Shown here piece after piece: positions 8,665 to 17,677 of a DNA stretch of 43,025 nt. Position 1 is the first letter of the stretch, and the number at the start of each line of letters is the position of its first letter. Source of the DNA: CAZWVA01 sp964636885. Lineage in GTDB: Bacteria > Desulfobacterota_D > UBA1144 > Nemesobacterales > CSP1-2. A program made the translations under genes and the position numbers. Under the pieces are notes generated by a model. That model ran no database searches. It saw only the letters and a program-made list of their open reading frames with translations, and had not been told where the DNA came from. Location: assembly GCA_964636885.1 (NCBI GenBank), contig CAZWVA010000017.1:1-43025 (forward strand). The letters run 5' to 3'.

Positions 8665-9717
8665 CTATCTGATTATGATATTCCCATCCCCCCTTTTTCT
8701 CTTTCTCACCTCCCCGATAACCCTTGCCCTCTCCCCAAGCCTTTTTAGCCTCCTTAAGACCCCTTCTGACTCCTCTTCAGGTACGACGAGAACCATCCCT
8801 ATCCCGCAGTTAAAGGTTCTAAACATCTCCTCCCTGTCTATTCGCCCCCCGATCTTTATCAGCTTCATGAGTGGAGGGATCTCCCAGAGAGAAGAATCCA
8901 GAAAGACCGTACAGTTTTTTGGAACCACCCTAGGTATGTTCTCCGTAAGCCCTCCTCCCGTTATGTGGGCCACGGCACGGATTTGAAACCCCTCTTTAAG
9001 GGAGAGGATCGTCCTCACGTATATTCGGGTCGGTTCTAAAAGCTCCTCTCCGAGTGTCCTACTGAGCGGGCTTGGGATGTCGGAGATGTCGAGTTTCAAC
9101 CTTTCAAAGAGGACTTTCCTCGCAAGTGAGTACCCGTTTGAATGAAGCCCGCTTGAGGCGATTCCTATAACCACGTCTCCCGGTCTTACCCTCGATCCGT
9201 CTATAACGTCCTTCCTGTCTACAATACCGACGACAAAGCCCGCAATGTCAAACTCCCCCTTATTGTAGAAGCCCGGCATCTCCGCCGTCTCGCCTCCAAG
9301 GAGGGCGCATCCTGCCTCCCTGCACCCCTTGACGATTCCTTTTATTATCTCCGTACCCTCCTCGGGCTTCAGCCTTGAGGTCGCTATGTAATCCAGAAAG
9401 AATAGGGGCTCTGCCCCGCATGTGACTATGTCGTTAACGTTCATAGCCACGAGGTCGATTCCCACGGTGTCCAGCCTTCCCATCATGAATGCGATCTTGA
9501 GCTTTGTTCCAACCCCGTCTGTAGAGGCGACGAGGAGCGGATCCCTGTACCTATCGAGGGGAGGTGAATAGAAACCGGCGAATCCCCCTATCCTTCCTAC
9601 GACCCCTTTGTTATACGTGGATTTAGCAAGCGGTTTTATAAGATCAACAAAGAGATTCCCCGCATCGACATTAACACCGGCGCTCTTATACGTGATCTTC
9701 TTTCCCACGGGATTCAA
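8665..9717 (-). CDS. purM: Phosphoribosylformylglycinamidine cyclo-ligase (AIR synthetase)
   Basis: Purine biosynthesis enzyme that closes FGAM to AIR with ATP. 350 residues, the usual length, collinear with the family: SAGVNVDAGN near the start, STDGVGTKLKIA (65-76), NVNDIVTCGAEPLFFLDY (93-110), LGGETAEMPGFY (about 138-149), SSGLHSNGYSLAR and AHITGGGLTENIPR. The start is TTG 9717, with a weak AGG five bases upstream; no better start matches the family N terminus. It is convergent with the TonB-like gene. No other purine gene is nearby. Confidence 0.93.
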   Translation of the reverse strand: MNPVGKKITYKSAGVNVDAGNLFVDLIKPLAKSTYNKGVVGRIGGFAGFYSPPLDRYRDPLLVASTDGVGTKLKIAFMMGRLDTVGIDLVAMNVNDIVTCGAEPLFFLDYIATSRLKPEEGTEIIKGIVKGCREAGCALLGGETAEMPGFYNKGEFDIAGFVVGIVDRKDVIDGSRVRPGDVVIGIASSGLHSNGYSLARKVLFERLKLDISDIPSPLSRTLGEELLEPTRIYVRTILSLKEGFQIRAVAHITGGGLTENIPRVVPKNCTVFLDSSLWEIPPLMKLIKIGGRIDREEMFRTFNCGIGMVLVVPEEESEGVLRRLKRLGERARVIGEVRKRKRGDGNIIIR

Positions 9718-9760
9718 GGATACCTGATGTAGTGCCCTTTCTGAAGAAAGGCCAGTTGGT

Positions 9761-10028
9761 CTATTCGACCTTGAGTGTGAAGGGGCTCGATGTCCCTCCG
9801 CCGGGCGGTGTGTTTAGAACCGTCACCCTGATGGAGCCGGGAGAGGCCGTATCCTGGTTCTTTAGGTAGGCGACGATCTGAGTCCTACTCCTGAATTCCG
9901 TCCTTCGATCCGAGCCATTAACCTGGGCAACCGAGTCCTCTATGAAGTTGTTCTCCTTAACGGCAGTGGAGACATCAACGCTTCCCGCCTTAACGGTTGC
10001 GGTAGAGAAGTTTGGTAGCGTAACCTAT
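9761..10028 (-). pseudogene. C-terminal remnant of an IPT/TIG-like repeat protein
   Basis: An open frame without a start codon, bounded upstream by TAG next to the left end of the IS remnant, reads VDVSTAVKENNFIEDS, VAQVNGSDRRTEF, then AYLKNQDTASPGSIRVTVLN and TPPGGGTSSPFTLKVE before a stop. The pattern of small beta-rich segments ending in PGGG-TSSPFTLKV is typical of IPT/TIG surface repeats. The rest of the gene is missing; an insertion plus later deletion is the simplest explanation. Confidence 0.5.
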
Positions 10029-10701
10029 ATTGTGTAAAAAGGGGTATTCTCCTTATAGAAATTTAAATACAAAAAACAAACAAAGGAGTAATACCCCATG
10101 ACAGAAAGACTAGAACAATACGAAGAACAAATCAATGTCCTAGAGGAAGAGACAACAACAGAACTCACCCAAGAGTTTTTCCTCGATGGGCTTGGTCAAT
10201 ATATCAGGGGCTTCATAAAAAGAGCAATAAAAGAGAAGAATATAGACCATGATATTGCAAGCTTATTCATTAAGGAAGATGAAGCCAATAACAAAGGCGC
10301 TGTTTGGCAAGGGGTATTCGAGTTCAACGGTATCGAGGATAAAAAAGGAACTTACCCAAGAGATGTGCAAGTGGATGGGGGGTCCTATAGAGGACGATAT
10401 TTTATATCTGTTCATAGACGGTGTGAATCTGCCGGTAAGGAGATTTAGCGTGTCAAAAGAGTAATTGTTGGGGGAATGCAAGAGGGTATTTTCACGCATC
10501 AAGCAAGGAGGAGGCAAAGGAGAGGTTTTTAGTGTGGAAGGACAGGTGGGAGGGTGTAGCTCCGGGAGCGGTTTGGTGTTTGGAGAAGGATTTAGAGGTG
10601 GTCGAGACAGCGGGTACACAACTTTGATATTGGGCTCAAGGAGGTCTTGAATGCAGCCTAAGTTGATGGGGGAATGCCTCTTTGAAATTTTACATAAAAA
10701 C
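10029..10701 (+). mobile_element. Degraded IS256-family insertion sequence
   Basis: Transposase fragments lie in different frames. ATG 10098 opens with MTERLEQYEEQINVLEEE; another frame has GKGYSSSTVSRIKKEL and DILYLFIDGVNLPVRRF, the HTH and catalytic-domain start of IS256 (Mutator-like) transposases. A later frame (from about 10496) has SSKEEAKERFLVWKDRW and APGAVWCLEKDLEVVE from the C-terminal part. The element is only about 0.67 kb against 1.2-1.4 kb for intact members, so the middle is deleted. The left end (TTGTGTAAAAAGGGGTATTC, from about 10030) roughly mirrors the right end (GGAATGCCTCTTTG...TTTTACATAA, to about 10701), which I take as the terminal inverted repeats. Exact ends are uncertain. 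Confidence 0.62.
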
Positions 10702-10842
10702 CCCTGCGCTACCCACCGTGCAGGACGTGGACGACATCCACAGGTATCTGGCAAAAATAGAGGTGGGAAGAGCCTAAATATCACGGTTCTGAGAGAGGGA
10801 AAGAAGCTAGGGCTTAGCGTACAGGCCGAAGAAGCCCATTAA
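10698..10842 (+). pseudogene. C-terminal PDZ-domain remnant (HtrA-like protease)
   Basis: Two frames joined by one frameshift at about 10774 give PALPTVQDVDDIHRYLAKIE, VGR, then SLNITVLREGKKLGLSVQAE and a stop at 10842. This is the usual end of the PDZ domain of trypsin-like HtrA/DegP proteins (...V.DLH..L..IEVGR...TVLR.GK.L.L.V...). No protease domain is present; upstream sequence is the IS remnant. It is a gene end stranded by insertion or deletion. Confidence 0.5.
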
Positions 10843-11077
10843 AAAATACATCTCGGCCTTATAAATACATATTCGATTACTAGCTTCTGTATTTTTTCGA
10901 TCTTTGTGTAAAGAGGGAAGGTTCACGAACCGCCCTACTATCTATCGCATTAATAAAAGAACCTAATTTGCAACCTCAAATAGGAGCATATACACTTAAC
11001 CAGAAGATTTCTGACGTCTTGTAGCCACACCGTTTTCTCAAAAGGGGATCCAACCCTCCTCAACTAAGAGGGATCGA
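10843..11077. other. Intergenic, no gene recognised
   Basis: AT-rich stretch between the PDZ remnant and the promoter of the MFS gene. I see no gene, RNA or clear repeat. Confidence 0.5.
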
Positions 11078-11106
11078 TTGACAAAACCCCTAGGATTAAG
11101 AAAATA
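11078..11106 (+). promoter_or_regulatory. Sigma-70 type promoter for the MFS gene
   Basis: TTGACA (11078-11083), 17-base spacer, AAAATA (11101-11106); the ATG at 11131 follows after a short leader. The -35 is perfect and the -10 is fair. Confidence 0.5.
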
Positions 11107-11130
11107 TCTGGGGTTATACCAGAGACTAAA

Positions 11131-12768
11131 ATGGGCTATACTTCAAAAAACGCCTCTGCCAAGAGCATCATTCAGCCTGGGTTGGATATTACTCAACATA
11201 AAAGGGATTCCGGGACCTGGGTTCTTGCGGCAACGATTCTGGGAAGCGGCATGGCCCTCATTGATAGCACCGCCATGAACGTTGTTATCCCCGTGCTACA
11301 GTTGGAGCTCAACGCGACGATCACAACCGTTCAGTGGATAATCGAGGCCTATGCCCTTTTCCTAGCCTCACTGATGCTAATCGGCGGTTCCCTGGGGGAT
11401 CACTTTGGCAGAAGACGTATATTTACCATAGGTATCGTGCTATTTACGGCGGCATCCGTCTACTGTGGTCTTGCAGGGAGTGCAGGGCATCTTATCCTCG
11501 CCCGCGTTATTCAGGGAATAGGTGGGGCCTTGCTCGTGCCGGGCAGTCTGGCACTTATTAACGTCTCTTTCAAATTGGAGCAACGCGGACGGGCGATTGG
11601 CACGTGGTCTGGCTTTACGGCCATCACCACAGCACTTGGCCCTGTCCTTGGGGGCTGGCTTGTTGATAACGTTTCGTGGCGCGCCGTCTTTTTTATAAAC
11701 CTCCCCCTGGCTATCGCAGTGCTTTGCATCCTCTTCTGGCGCGTTCCAGAGAGCCGAAACGAGGTGAGAAACGGCAAGTTGGACCTATTGGGAGCCATTC
11801 TTGTGACAACGGGGCTTGGGGGAATAGTTTTTGGGCTAATCGAATCCTCAAATCTAGGCTTTAGTCACCCGATCGTATTCGGTACGTTGTTACTCGGATT
11901 CGTATTGCTAATCGCCTTCGTTATCTTCGAGGCTAGGACACAGATACCCATGATGCCCCTTAAGCTCTTCCGTTCAAAGAACTTTAGTGGTGCGAACCTG
12001 GTGACCTTGTTTCTGTATTCAGCCTTTGGCGGGTCGCTGTTTTTCATTCCCTTTAACCTCATCCAGGTACAGGGTTATTCGGCCACATCCGCTGGAGCCG
12101 CCTTCCTACCCTCAATCCTCATTATATCCCTTCTTTCACGCCGAATCGGTGCAATGGTCAGCCGCCAAGGGGCGAAGGTTCCACTTGTTATAGGGCTAAC
12201 CACAGTTGCATTCGGGTATATGCTTTTCGCAATCCCTGGGATAGGAGGAAGCTACTGGTCAACCTTCTTTCCGGCTGTGGTGGTGCTCGGTTTAGGCATG
12301 GCAATCAGCATTGCACCGCTAACGACCACTGTTATGAATGCCGTGGAGGAAAATTACTCAGGCCTGGCCTCCGGTATAAACAACTCCATAGCCAGGATTG
12401 CCGGACTCCTTTCCATAGCGGTTTTGGGCGTTATCATACTCCATGTCTTTAACACCAGCCTTGAAGGCCACCTTGCCACTTTGAAAATCCCATCCGAAAT
12501 CAAACAGGCCCTTGTTGAACAAAGGATCAAGATGGTGGCTATACATATACCATCCAACATAGGCGGCGAGCTCAAGTATGCGATCGAAAGATCCATTACC
12601 GAATCCTTTCTTTACAGTTTCCGCATCGTCATGATAATCACAAGCGGACTCACACTCGTAAGCGCCCTTGCCGCCTGGCTGACGATTGAGGATAAGAGGA
12701 TAAAACCGAGATTGGTATCCACAGGAGTCACTCCCCCTCAACAAAAAAGGATCGGTTCCGATGACTGA
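11131..12768 (+). CDS. MFS drug exporter, DHA2 (14-TM) family
   Basis: Inner-membrane proton-driven exporter of the EmrB/QacA type; the substrate cannot be told from sequence. 545 residues with about 14 hydrophobic segments. Motif D1 is ALIDSTAMNVVIP (42-54), motif A GGSLGDHFGRRR (85-96), and motif C-like sequence lies at GPVLGGWLVDNVSWR. The last ~90 residues hold an extracytoplasmic loop and a final membrane helix. Start ATG 11131; the ribosome site is weak. No EmrA membrane-fusion gene or regulator adjoins it. Its base composition is a little richer in GC than the surrounding remnants. Confidence 0.85.
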   Translation: MGYTSKNASAKSIIQPGLDITQHKRDSGTWVLAATILGSGMALIDSTAMNVVIPVLQLELNATITTVQWIIEAYALFLASLMLIGGSLGDHFGRRRIFTIGIVLFTAASVYCGLAGSAGHLILARVIQGIGGALLVPGSLALINVSFKLEQRGRAIGTWSGFTAITTALGPVLGGWLVDNVSWRAVFFINLPLAIAVLCILFWRVPESRNEVRNGKLDLLGAILVTTGLGGIVFGLIESSNLGFSHPIVFGTLLLGFVLLIAFVIFEARTQIPMMPLKLFRSKNFSGANLVTLFLYSAFGGSLFFIPFNLIQVQGYSATSAGAAFLPSILIISLLSRRIGAMVSRQGAKVPLVIGLTTVAFGYMLFAIPGIGGSYWSTFFPAVVVLGLGMAISIAPLTTTVMNAVEENYSGLASGINNSIARIAGLLSIAVLGVIILHVFNTSLEGHLATLKIPSEIKQALVEQRIKMVAIHIPSNIGGELKYAIERSITESFLYSFRIVMIITSGLTLVSALAAWLTIEDKRIKPRLVSTGVTPPQQKRIGSDD

Positions 12769-12821
12769 AGCCGGGTTAGGAATAGTAGTTTGATTCACGC
12801 CTTGAGAACCGGGTTTCATAT

Positions 12822-14651
12822 CTATTTCAAAACGGAAAAGAGCTTGGTCAGGCTGTCTTTGGCATCTCCAAAGAGCATCATGCACTTGGGGTTAAAGTAT
12901 AGCTCGTTGTCCACCCCGGCAAACCCCGGACGCATACTCCGCTTTAGCACGATAATCGACTTAGCACGCTCTACATCGAGAATCGGCATACCGTATAGTG
13001 GACTGCTCTTATTATACTTTGCCGCCGGGTTCGTCACGTCATTGGCACCCACTACAAGGGCAAGATCGGCCTCAGGGAAATAGGGATTTATCTGTTCCAT
13101 CTCGTATTGCTCATCATACGGGACATCGGCCTCCGCAAGAAGCACGTTCATGTGTCCCGGCATGCGGCCAGCAACGGGATGGATTGCGTACTTGACATCT
13201 ACCCCACGCTTTTTAAGCACCTTGGCGAGTTCGCTAACGGCGTGTTGTGCCTGGGCCACTGCCATACCGTAACCAGGAACGATTATAACGGACCGGGCAC
13301 CGTCCAAGATGGCGGGAACCTCGTCAGCCTGGATGCTCCTTATCGTTCCCTTTGCGTCGTCCGTTTTCCCCTGAGAGGCATCCTCCGAAACCTTACCGAA
13401 CGCACCGAAGAGAACGTTGGTTGCCGAACGGTTCATGGCACGGCACATAAGAAGTGAGAGGAGAAATCCCGACGTGCCGTCGAGAGAACCGGTTATGATC
13501 TGGATTTTATTCATAAGCACAAAACCCATAGACGCATCGGCCAAGCCAGCATAGGAATTAAGAAGAGACATAACAACAGGCATGTCCGCCGCACCAATTG
13601 GAATAACGAGTAGGAAACCGAAGAGGAAGGCAAGGGCAACCATGAGATAAAAAACCCATCCCGCAAAGGGATTATAAATGAGATAAACGAGGCTAACCAG
13701 TACGATTCCAAGAAGGGTTATATTGGAAACGTTTTGTCCTCTATAGGTTATAGGAGCGCCGGGCAGGAGCTCCTGGAGCTTTCCAGCGGCCATGAGGCTT
13801 CCCGTGAATGTCAGACTACCTATAACGACCTCCAAGCCGATGGTTGTCATTAGTACCCTACTGAACTGGACTCCATGCTCATAAAACTCCGATGTGTGCC
13901 TAACGTATTCGGATATCCCTATAAGGGAGGCCGCCAACGCCCCCAGGGAGTGTGAAAGGGCTGTTCGTTGAGGTACGGCGGTCATCGGTATCCAGAGGCT
14001 CATACCACCGCCAACGATGGAGCCTATGATTAGCCCCGCTGTAATCCAGTGGAAGTTTACAATCTGGTGATGGAAAAGGGTTCCGATTACGGCAAGGAAC
14101 ATACCGAACTCGGCAAGGAACATACCCCTCCTTGCGTGCTTTGGAGAGCTAAGCCCCTTTAATCCCATGATAAACATGGCGGCGGAGAAGATGTAGAGGA
14201 TACTTAGGGCATTTGCAGGGTCAAGCCCATTGGCATTAAGAAACGCTTTTATGTCTTTAAACCAGATAAGGATAGCGATAAGAGAGGCAAAAAGAGCGGG
14301 TAGAACTATCGAGTTTATGTTGAATACCGGCCCCCTCCCGTTCTCTCTTTGGGTAATCGGTACACCTGGAGTGCCCTGCTTAAACATCTTTAGCATCCTG
14401 TCTGTTAGTATAAAGCCGCCTACCACGTTGGTTGAGGAGCAGGATACCGCTATGAATCCGAAGACGTTACTCAATGTGTCGTGATTGGAGCCGGCAACCA
14501 CAAGGGAGCCAACCAAAGAGATCCCGGATAGGGCGTTGGTAACAGACATAAGCGGGGTATGCATCAAAGGGGGCACACGCGTGATCAGGTGATACCCCAG
14601 AAATCCAGCGAGCATGAATATGTAAAGTCCAATCTCGAGTTCAGTTGTCAT
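12822..14651 (-). CDS. pntB: NAD(P) transhydrogenase beta subunit fused to PntA2 membrane segment
   Basis: Membrane and NADP(H)-binding part of the proton-translocating transhydrogenase, which makes NADPH from NADH using proton-motive force. At 609 residues it is ~150 longer than PntB alone. The first ~100 residues (FLGYHLITRVPPLMHTPLMS, VTNALSGISLVGSLVVAG) are the PntA2/PntAB membrane domain, so two usually separate parts are fused. The PntB part follows, with HSLGALAASLIGISEY and the NADP domain III: VPGYGMAVAQAQHAV, AGRMPGHMNVLLAEA, GANDVTNPAA and KRSMRPGFAGVDN. ATG 14651 has GGAGG eight bases upstream. It lies 99 bases downstream of pntA in the same direction. Confidence 0.92.
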   Translation of the reverse strand: MTTELEIGLYIFMLAGFLGYHLITRVPPLMHTPLMSVTNALSGISLVGSLVVAGSNHDTLSNVFGFIAVSCSSTNVVGGFILTDRMLKMFKQGTPGVPITQRENGRGPVFNINSIVLPALFASLIAILIWFKDIKAFLNANGLDPANALSILYIFSAAMFIMGLKGLSSPKHARRGMFLAEFGMFLAVIGTLFHHQIVNFHWITAGLIIGSIVGGGMSLWIPMTAVPQRTALSHSLGALAASLIGISEYVRHTSEFYEHGVQFSRVLMTTIGLEVVIGSLTFTGSLMAAGKLQELLPGAPITYRGQNVSNITLLGIVLVSLVYLIYNPFAGWVFYLMVALAFLFGFLLVIPIGAADMPVVMSLLNSYAGLADASMGFVLMNKIQIITGSLDGTSGFLLSLLMCRAMNRSATNVLFGAFGKVSEDASQGKTDDAKGTIRSIQADEVPAILDGARSVIIVPGYGMAVAQAQHAVSELAKVLKKRGVDVKYAIHPVAGRMPGHMNVLLAEADVPYDEQYEMEQINPYFPEADLALVVGANDVTNPAAKYNKSSPLYGMPILDVERAKSIIVLKRSMRPGFAGVDNELYFNPKCMMLFGDAKDSLTKLFSVLK

Positions 14652-14750
14652 GGGTCTTGCCTCCGTTTAGAAGTAGGGTTTTGCCAAAGGTCATGCCTCC
14701 CCTATCCATATGCCCTTTGGCCGATATGAGGGTCACAGTGGGACATACCA

Positions 14751-15944
14751 TCAGGAACCGCTCCCCCTTTCATCCGTTTTTTGGAGAGAGGGAGGAAGGC
14801 CCAGAAGCTCACGCACCTGTGGGTTAACCACCTCTCCCGAATGGGTAAGGAGGGTGTCACGAATGATCTGGTCCTCCATGTTGAGCTGGAAGTTGCCGTT
14901 ATTCATCAGGTTCTGGAGAAATGCAGTTATGTTCCTAGCATACATCTGGCTAGCGTGAAACGGGATGGTAGAGGGTAGATTTATCGGACCGATTATCGTG
15001 ACACCGTTAACCTCTACGGTCTCTCCGGGTCGTGTAAGCTCACAGTTTCCTCCCCATTCAGCAGCCAGGTCTACGATAACCGACCCCAGGCGCATTCCCT
15101 GAACCATCTCCTTGGTGATTAGGATCGGGGCCCTTTTGCCCGGAACCGAGGCCGTGGCTATGACCACGTCACTCTCGGCTATAACGCGTGCCATCATATC
15201 TCTCTGACGACGGTAAAAATCCTCGTCCATGGCTTTGGCATATCCGCCTGAGGTCTCGGCTTCTCCGGTTTCCAATCCAAGTTCCACGAACTTCGCCCCG
15301 AGGCTTTCAACCTGTTCCTTTACCGCAGGCCGAACGTCATAGGCCTGTACCACGGCACCCAGGCGGCGGGAGGTAGCGATAGACTGGAGTCCAGCCACAC
15401 CTGCCCCTATCACAAAGACCTTAGCGGCCGTAATGGTTCCAGCGGCGGTAATCATCATGGGAAACACCCTCTTAAGCGCTCCTGCGGCCAGAAGAGCGGC
15501 CTTATATCCGGCTATCGTGGCCATTGAGCTAAGGACATCCATAGACTGGGCCCGGCTGATACGCGGGAGGAGTTCAAGGGCAAAGGCCGTAATCCCTCTT
15601 ACCGCGAGTTCCCGCGCTGTTTCTGGAGCCCCAAGGGGATTAAGAAGTCCAACGATCACCTGACCGGAGCGCAAGAGTTCCAGGTCAGCGTATCCGGACT
15701 CTGGGTTGGCACCCAGACCGCGCACCTGGAGGATTATATCGGCCGAGGAAAAGAGTTGGGACCTATTGGGGACAATGCGTGCCCCCTCCTCCTCATACGA
15801 AGCGTCGGAGAAACCAGCCTTCACACCTGCCCCTCTTTCCACCAAAACCTCGAATCCCTTCTTAGCCAATGTAGGCACCGATACGGGCACCAGTGCGACC
15901 CGCTGTTCATTTGGATAAGATTCGACGGGTACTCCAATAATCAT
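14751..15944 (-). CDS. pntA: NAD(P) transhydrogenase alpha subunit, soluble NAD domain (PntAA)
   Basis: NAD(H)-binding domain I of the transhydrogenase, related to alanine dehydrogenase. About 397 residues. Visible signatures: GVPVESYPNEQRVALVP at the start, RISRAQSMDVLSSMA, the Rossmann motif VIGAGVAGLQSIATSRRLGA, the mobile-loop region ARVIAESDVVIATASVPGKR and SVIVDLAAEWGGN. It ends before any membrane helix, matching the transfer of PntA2 into the downstream pntB gene. ATG 15944 is chosen because GGAGG sits five bases upstream; TTG 15956 is in frame but overlaps this site. Confidence 0.92.
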   Translation of the reverse strand: MIIGVPVESYPNEQRVALVPVSVPTLAKKGFEVLVERGAGVKAGFSDASYEEEGARIVPNRSQLFSSADIILQVRGLGANPESGYADLELLRSGQVIVGLLNPLGAPETARELAVRGITAFALELLPRISRAQSMDVLSSMATIAGYKAALLAAGALKRVFPMMITAAGTITAAKVFVIGAGVAGLQSIATSRRLGAVVQAYDVRPAVKEQVESLGAKFVELGLETGEAETSGGYAKAMDEDFYRRQRDMMARVIAESDVVIATASVPGKRAPILITKEMVQGMRLGSVIVDLAAEWGGNCELTRPGETVEVNGVTIIGPINLPSTIPFHASQMYARNITAFLQNLMNNGNFQLNMEDQIIRDTLLTHSGEVVNPQVRELLGLPPSLQKTDERGSGS

Positions 15945-16313
15945 CTGAACCTCCAAAGTAAGGTGTTACTTGTCAGGGCTTAAAACCACTGGTCAACGTA
16001 GCAAAACCTTCCCCGTACCCGAGACCGGATTAATCACAGAGGACCCTGCTGTATGAACGTCAAAGGTGGTTTTTTGAGGAGGGGTTTTGCAACGTTTCTC
16101 ATCGCTGGCTAGTATATAGCACAACTGAAATTCCAAGTCAACTAGTAGTTATATGCATATCTTCACTCTGCTTCCGAACTAATACGCATGTTGATATACT
16201 TAATTAAGAATGGTGGATACATTTGCGGGGCGGTTTTTTACTATAGGGATGCCAAACGGCTAGGGAATCCTAGTGTCTTCCTGTCTTCATGGCCAAATAT
16301 AAGAGAGGGGAAA
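15945..16313. other. Intergenic region, divergent promoters expected
   Basis: The 369 bases between divergent pntA and the acyl-CoA dehydrogenase gene. A possible promoter for the latter is TTGATA (16191-16196) with TGGATA 17 bases on (16214-16219); this is weak. No gene is recognised. Confidence 0.35.
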
Positions 16314-17462
16314 ATGTCTTGGATACTTAGAGAAGAGCACGAGACCTTTCGTAGAAGCGTGAGACGTTTCGTCGAGAAAGAGGTAACACCATACACGGAG
16401 GAATGGGAGGAGAGAGGGGAAATTCCACGCTCTATATGGAGGCGTATGGGAGAGCTTGGTTTTCTCGGAATCGAGTATCCCGAAGAGTATGGTGGAGCAG
16501 GAGCGGATTTTTTCCACACCCTGGTTTTCATGGAGGAAATATCAAGATGCGGCGCAATGGGATTTCCGATAAGCGTAAGCGTGCATACGGATATGGCCTC
16601 TCCTTACCTTCGACTCGGAACGGAAAAACAAAAGAGGAGATATCTCCCACAGATAACCAGGGGAGAAAAGATATGCGCCATCGCGGTTACGGAGCCAAGC
16701 GGAGGGTCTGACGTTGCCGGAATCCACACATACGCAAAACGAGACGGAAAGCACTATGTTCTAAACGGTGGCAAGATCTTTATCACAAACGGTGTAAGTG
16801 CCGACCTCTACTTCGTTGTGGCAAGGGTTGGCGAGATGAACGAGCGTGCCCGCCATAAGGGGATCTCTATATTTATAGTCGAGAGGGAAACACCAGGACT
16901 AAGGGTTGGAAGAAAGCTAAACAAGATGGGATGGCTATGTTCCGATACAGCGGAACTTTTCTTTGAAGACTGTAGGGTACCCTCGGAGAATCTCCTTGGG
17001 GAGGAAGGAGAGGGCTTCCGTGAGATCATGAAAAACTTTCAGCGTGAAAGGCTCGTAATATCCATAATATCGGTTTCCTCCTCACAAAAGGCACTCGAAG
17101 ACGCCATCTCCTATGCGCGGGAAAGGGTCGCCTTCGACCGTCCGATCTCAAAGTTCCAGGTGATCCGTCATAAGATAGCCGATATGATTACCCATGTTGA
17201 GGCTGCACGACAGCTAACCTATTATGTCTCCTGGCTTTTCAGTCAGGGAAAGGCAACGGATATGGAGGTTTCGATGACAAAGCTCTTTACGACAGAGATG
17301 GCGAACCGGATTGCCTATGAGGCACTCCAGGTCTACGGTGGATACGGATACATGCGCGAGTTCCCCATAGAGCGGTTCTATAGAGACGCGAGGGTTCTCA
17401 CAATAGGGGCTGGAACATCAGAGATAATGAAAGAGATCATCGCAAAACGCCTTGAGCTTTGA
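16314..17462 (+). CDS. Acyl-CoA dehydrogenase
   Basis: FAD enzyme for alpha-beta oxidation of an acyl-CoA. 382 residues from ATG 16314, which has GAGAGGGGAAA upstream and matches the family N terminus (WILREEHETFRRSVRRFVEK); the open frame extends 126 bases further upstream but that part is not family-like. Landmarks: CAIAVTEPSGGSDVAGI, KIFITNGVSADLYFVV, FDRPISKFQ, YGGYGYMREFPIERFYRDAR. The usual C-terminal catalytic Glu in the YEGT motif is Ala here (IGAGTSEIM), but a Glu in QRERL (about residue 245) aligns with the base used in long-chain and isovaleryl-CoA dehydrogenases. The enzyme is therefore probably active; the acyl chain it takes is unknown. Confidence 0.88.
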   Translation: MSWILREEHETFRRSVRRFVEKEVTPYTEEWEERGEIPRSIWRRMGELGFLGIEYPEEYGGAGADFFHTLVFMEEISRCGAMGFPISVSVHTDMASPYLRLGTEKQKRRYLPQITRGEKICAIAVTEPSGGSDVAGIHTYAKRDGKHYVLNGGKIFITNGVSADLYFVVARVGEMNERARHKGISIFIVERETPGLRVGRKLNKMGWLCSDTAELFFEDCRVPSENLLGEEGEGFREIMKNFQRERLVISIISVSSSQKALEDAISYARERVAFDRPISKFQVIRHKIADMITHVEAARQLTYYVSWLFSQGKATDMEVSMTKLFTTEMANRIAYEALQVYGGYGYMREFPIERFYRDARVLTIGAGTSEIMKEIIAKRLEL

Positions 17463-17498
17463 CCGAGGGTTTTTTTACGCACTCTCTGAAACCACTAA

Positions 17499-17570
17499 TG
17501 GCGGCGGAGGGAATCGAACCCCCGACAAAGGCCTTATGAGAGCCCTGCTCTACCTCTGAGCTACGCCGCC
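17499..17570 (-). tRNA. tRNA-Met (CAU anticodon)
   Basis: Folds as a complete 72-nt cloverleaf without an encoded CCA: acceptor GGCGGCG/CGCCGCC, D stem GCTC/GAGC, anticodon loop CTCATAA (anticodon CAT), T stem with TTCGATT loop and discriminator A. The first pair is G-C, so it is an elongator Met tRNA (or an Ile2 tRNA needing lysidine), not the initiator. It is the integration target of the adjacent mobile element: its 5' half, from anticodon to first base, is part of the 61-bp direct repeat. Confidence 0.9.
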
Positions 17571-17594
17571 AAATTGAATGATTTAAGCTGGTTA
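17534..17594. repeat. Left attachment repeat (attL), 61 bp
   Basis: Identical to 24228-24288. It begins at the anticodon loop of tRNA-Met, covers the 5' half of the tRNA and extends 24 bp into its upstream flank. The neighbouring bases differ on both sides (C/T before, C/G after), so the repeat ends are sharp. Confidence 0.9.
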
Positions 17595-17622
17595 CAAGCT
17601 CCAATTAGATACTACCACAAAA

Positions 17623-17641
17623 TGCCTAACTATTGCCTAAC
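17623..17641. repeat. Putative recombinase arm sites, left
   Basis: TGCCTAACTATTGCCTAAC: two direct TGCCTAAC octamers with an 11-bp period. The same 19 bases occur at 24134-24152 near the other end of the element. Spaced direct repeats inside the attachment repeats are typical arm-type sites for tyrosine recombinases. Confidence 0.6.
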
Positions 17642-17677
17642 TCCCTTATCCAAATTCTGGATTAAGGAGAGTATATC

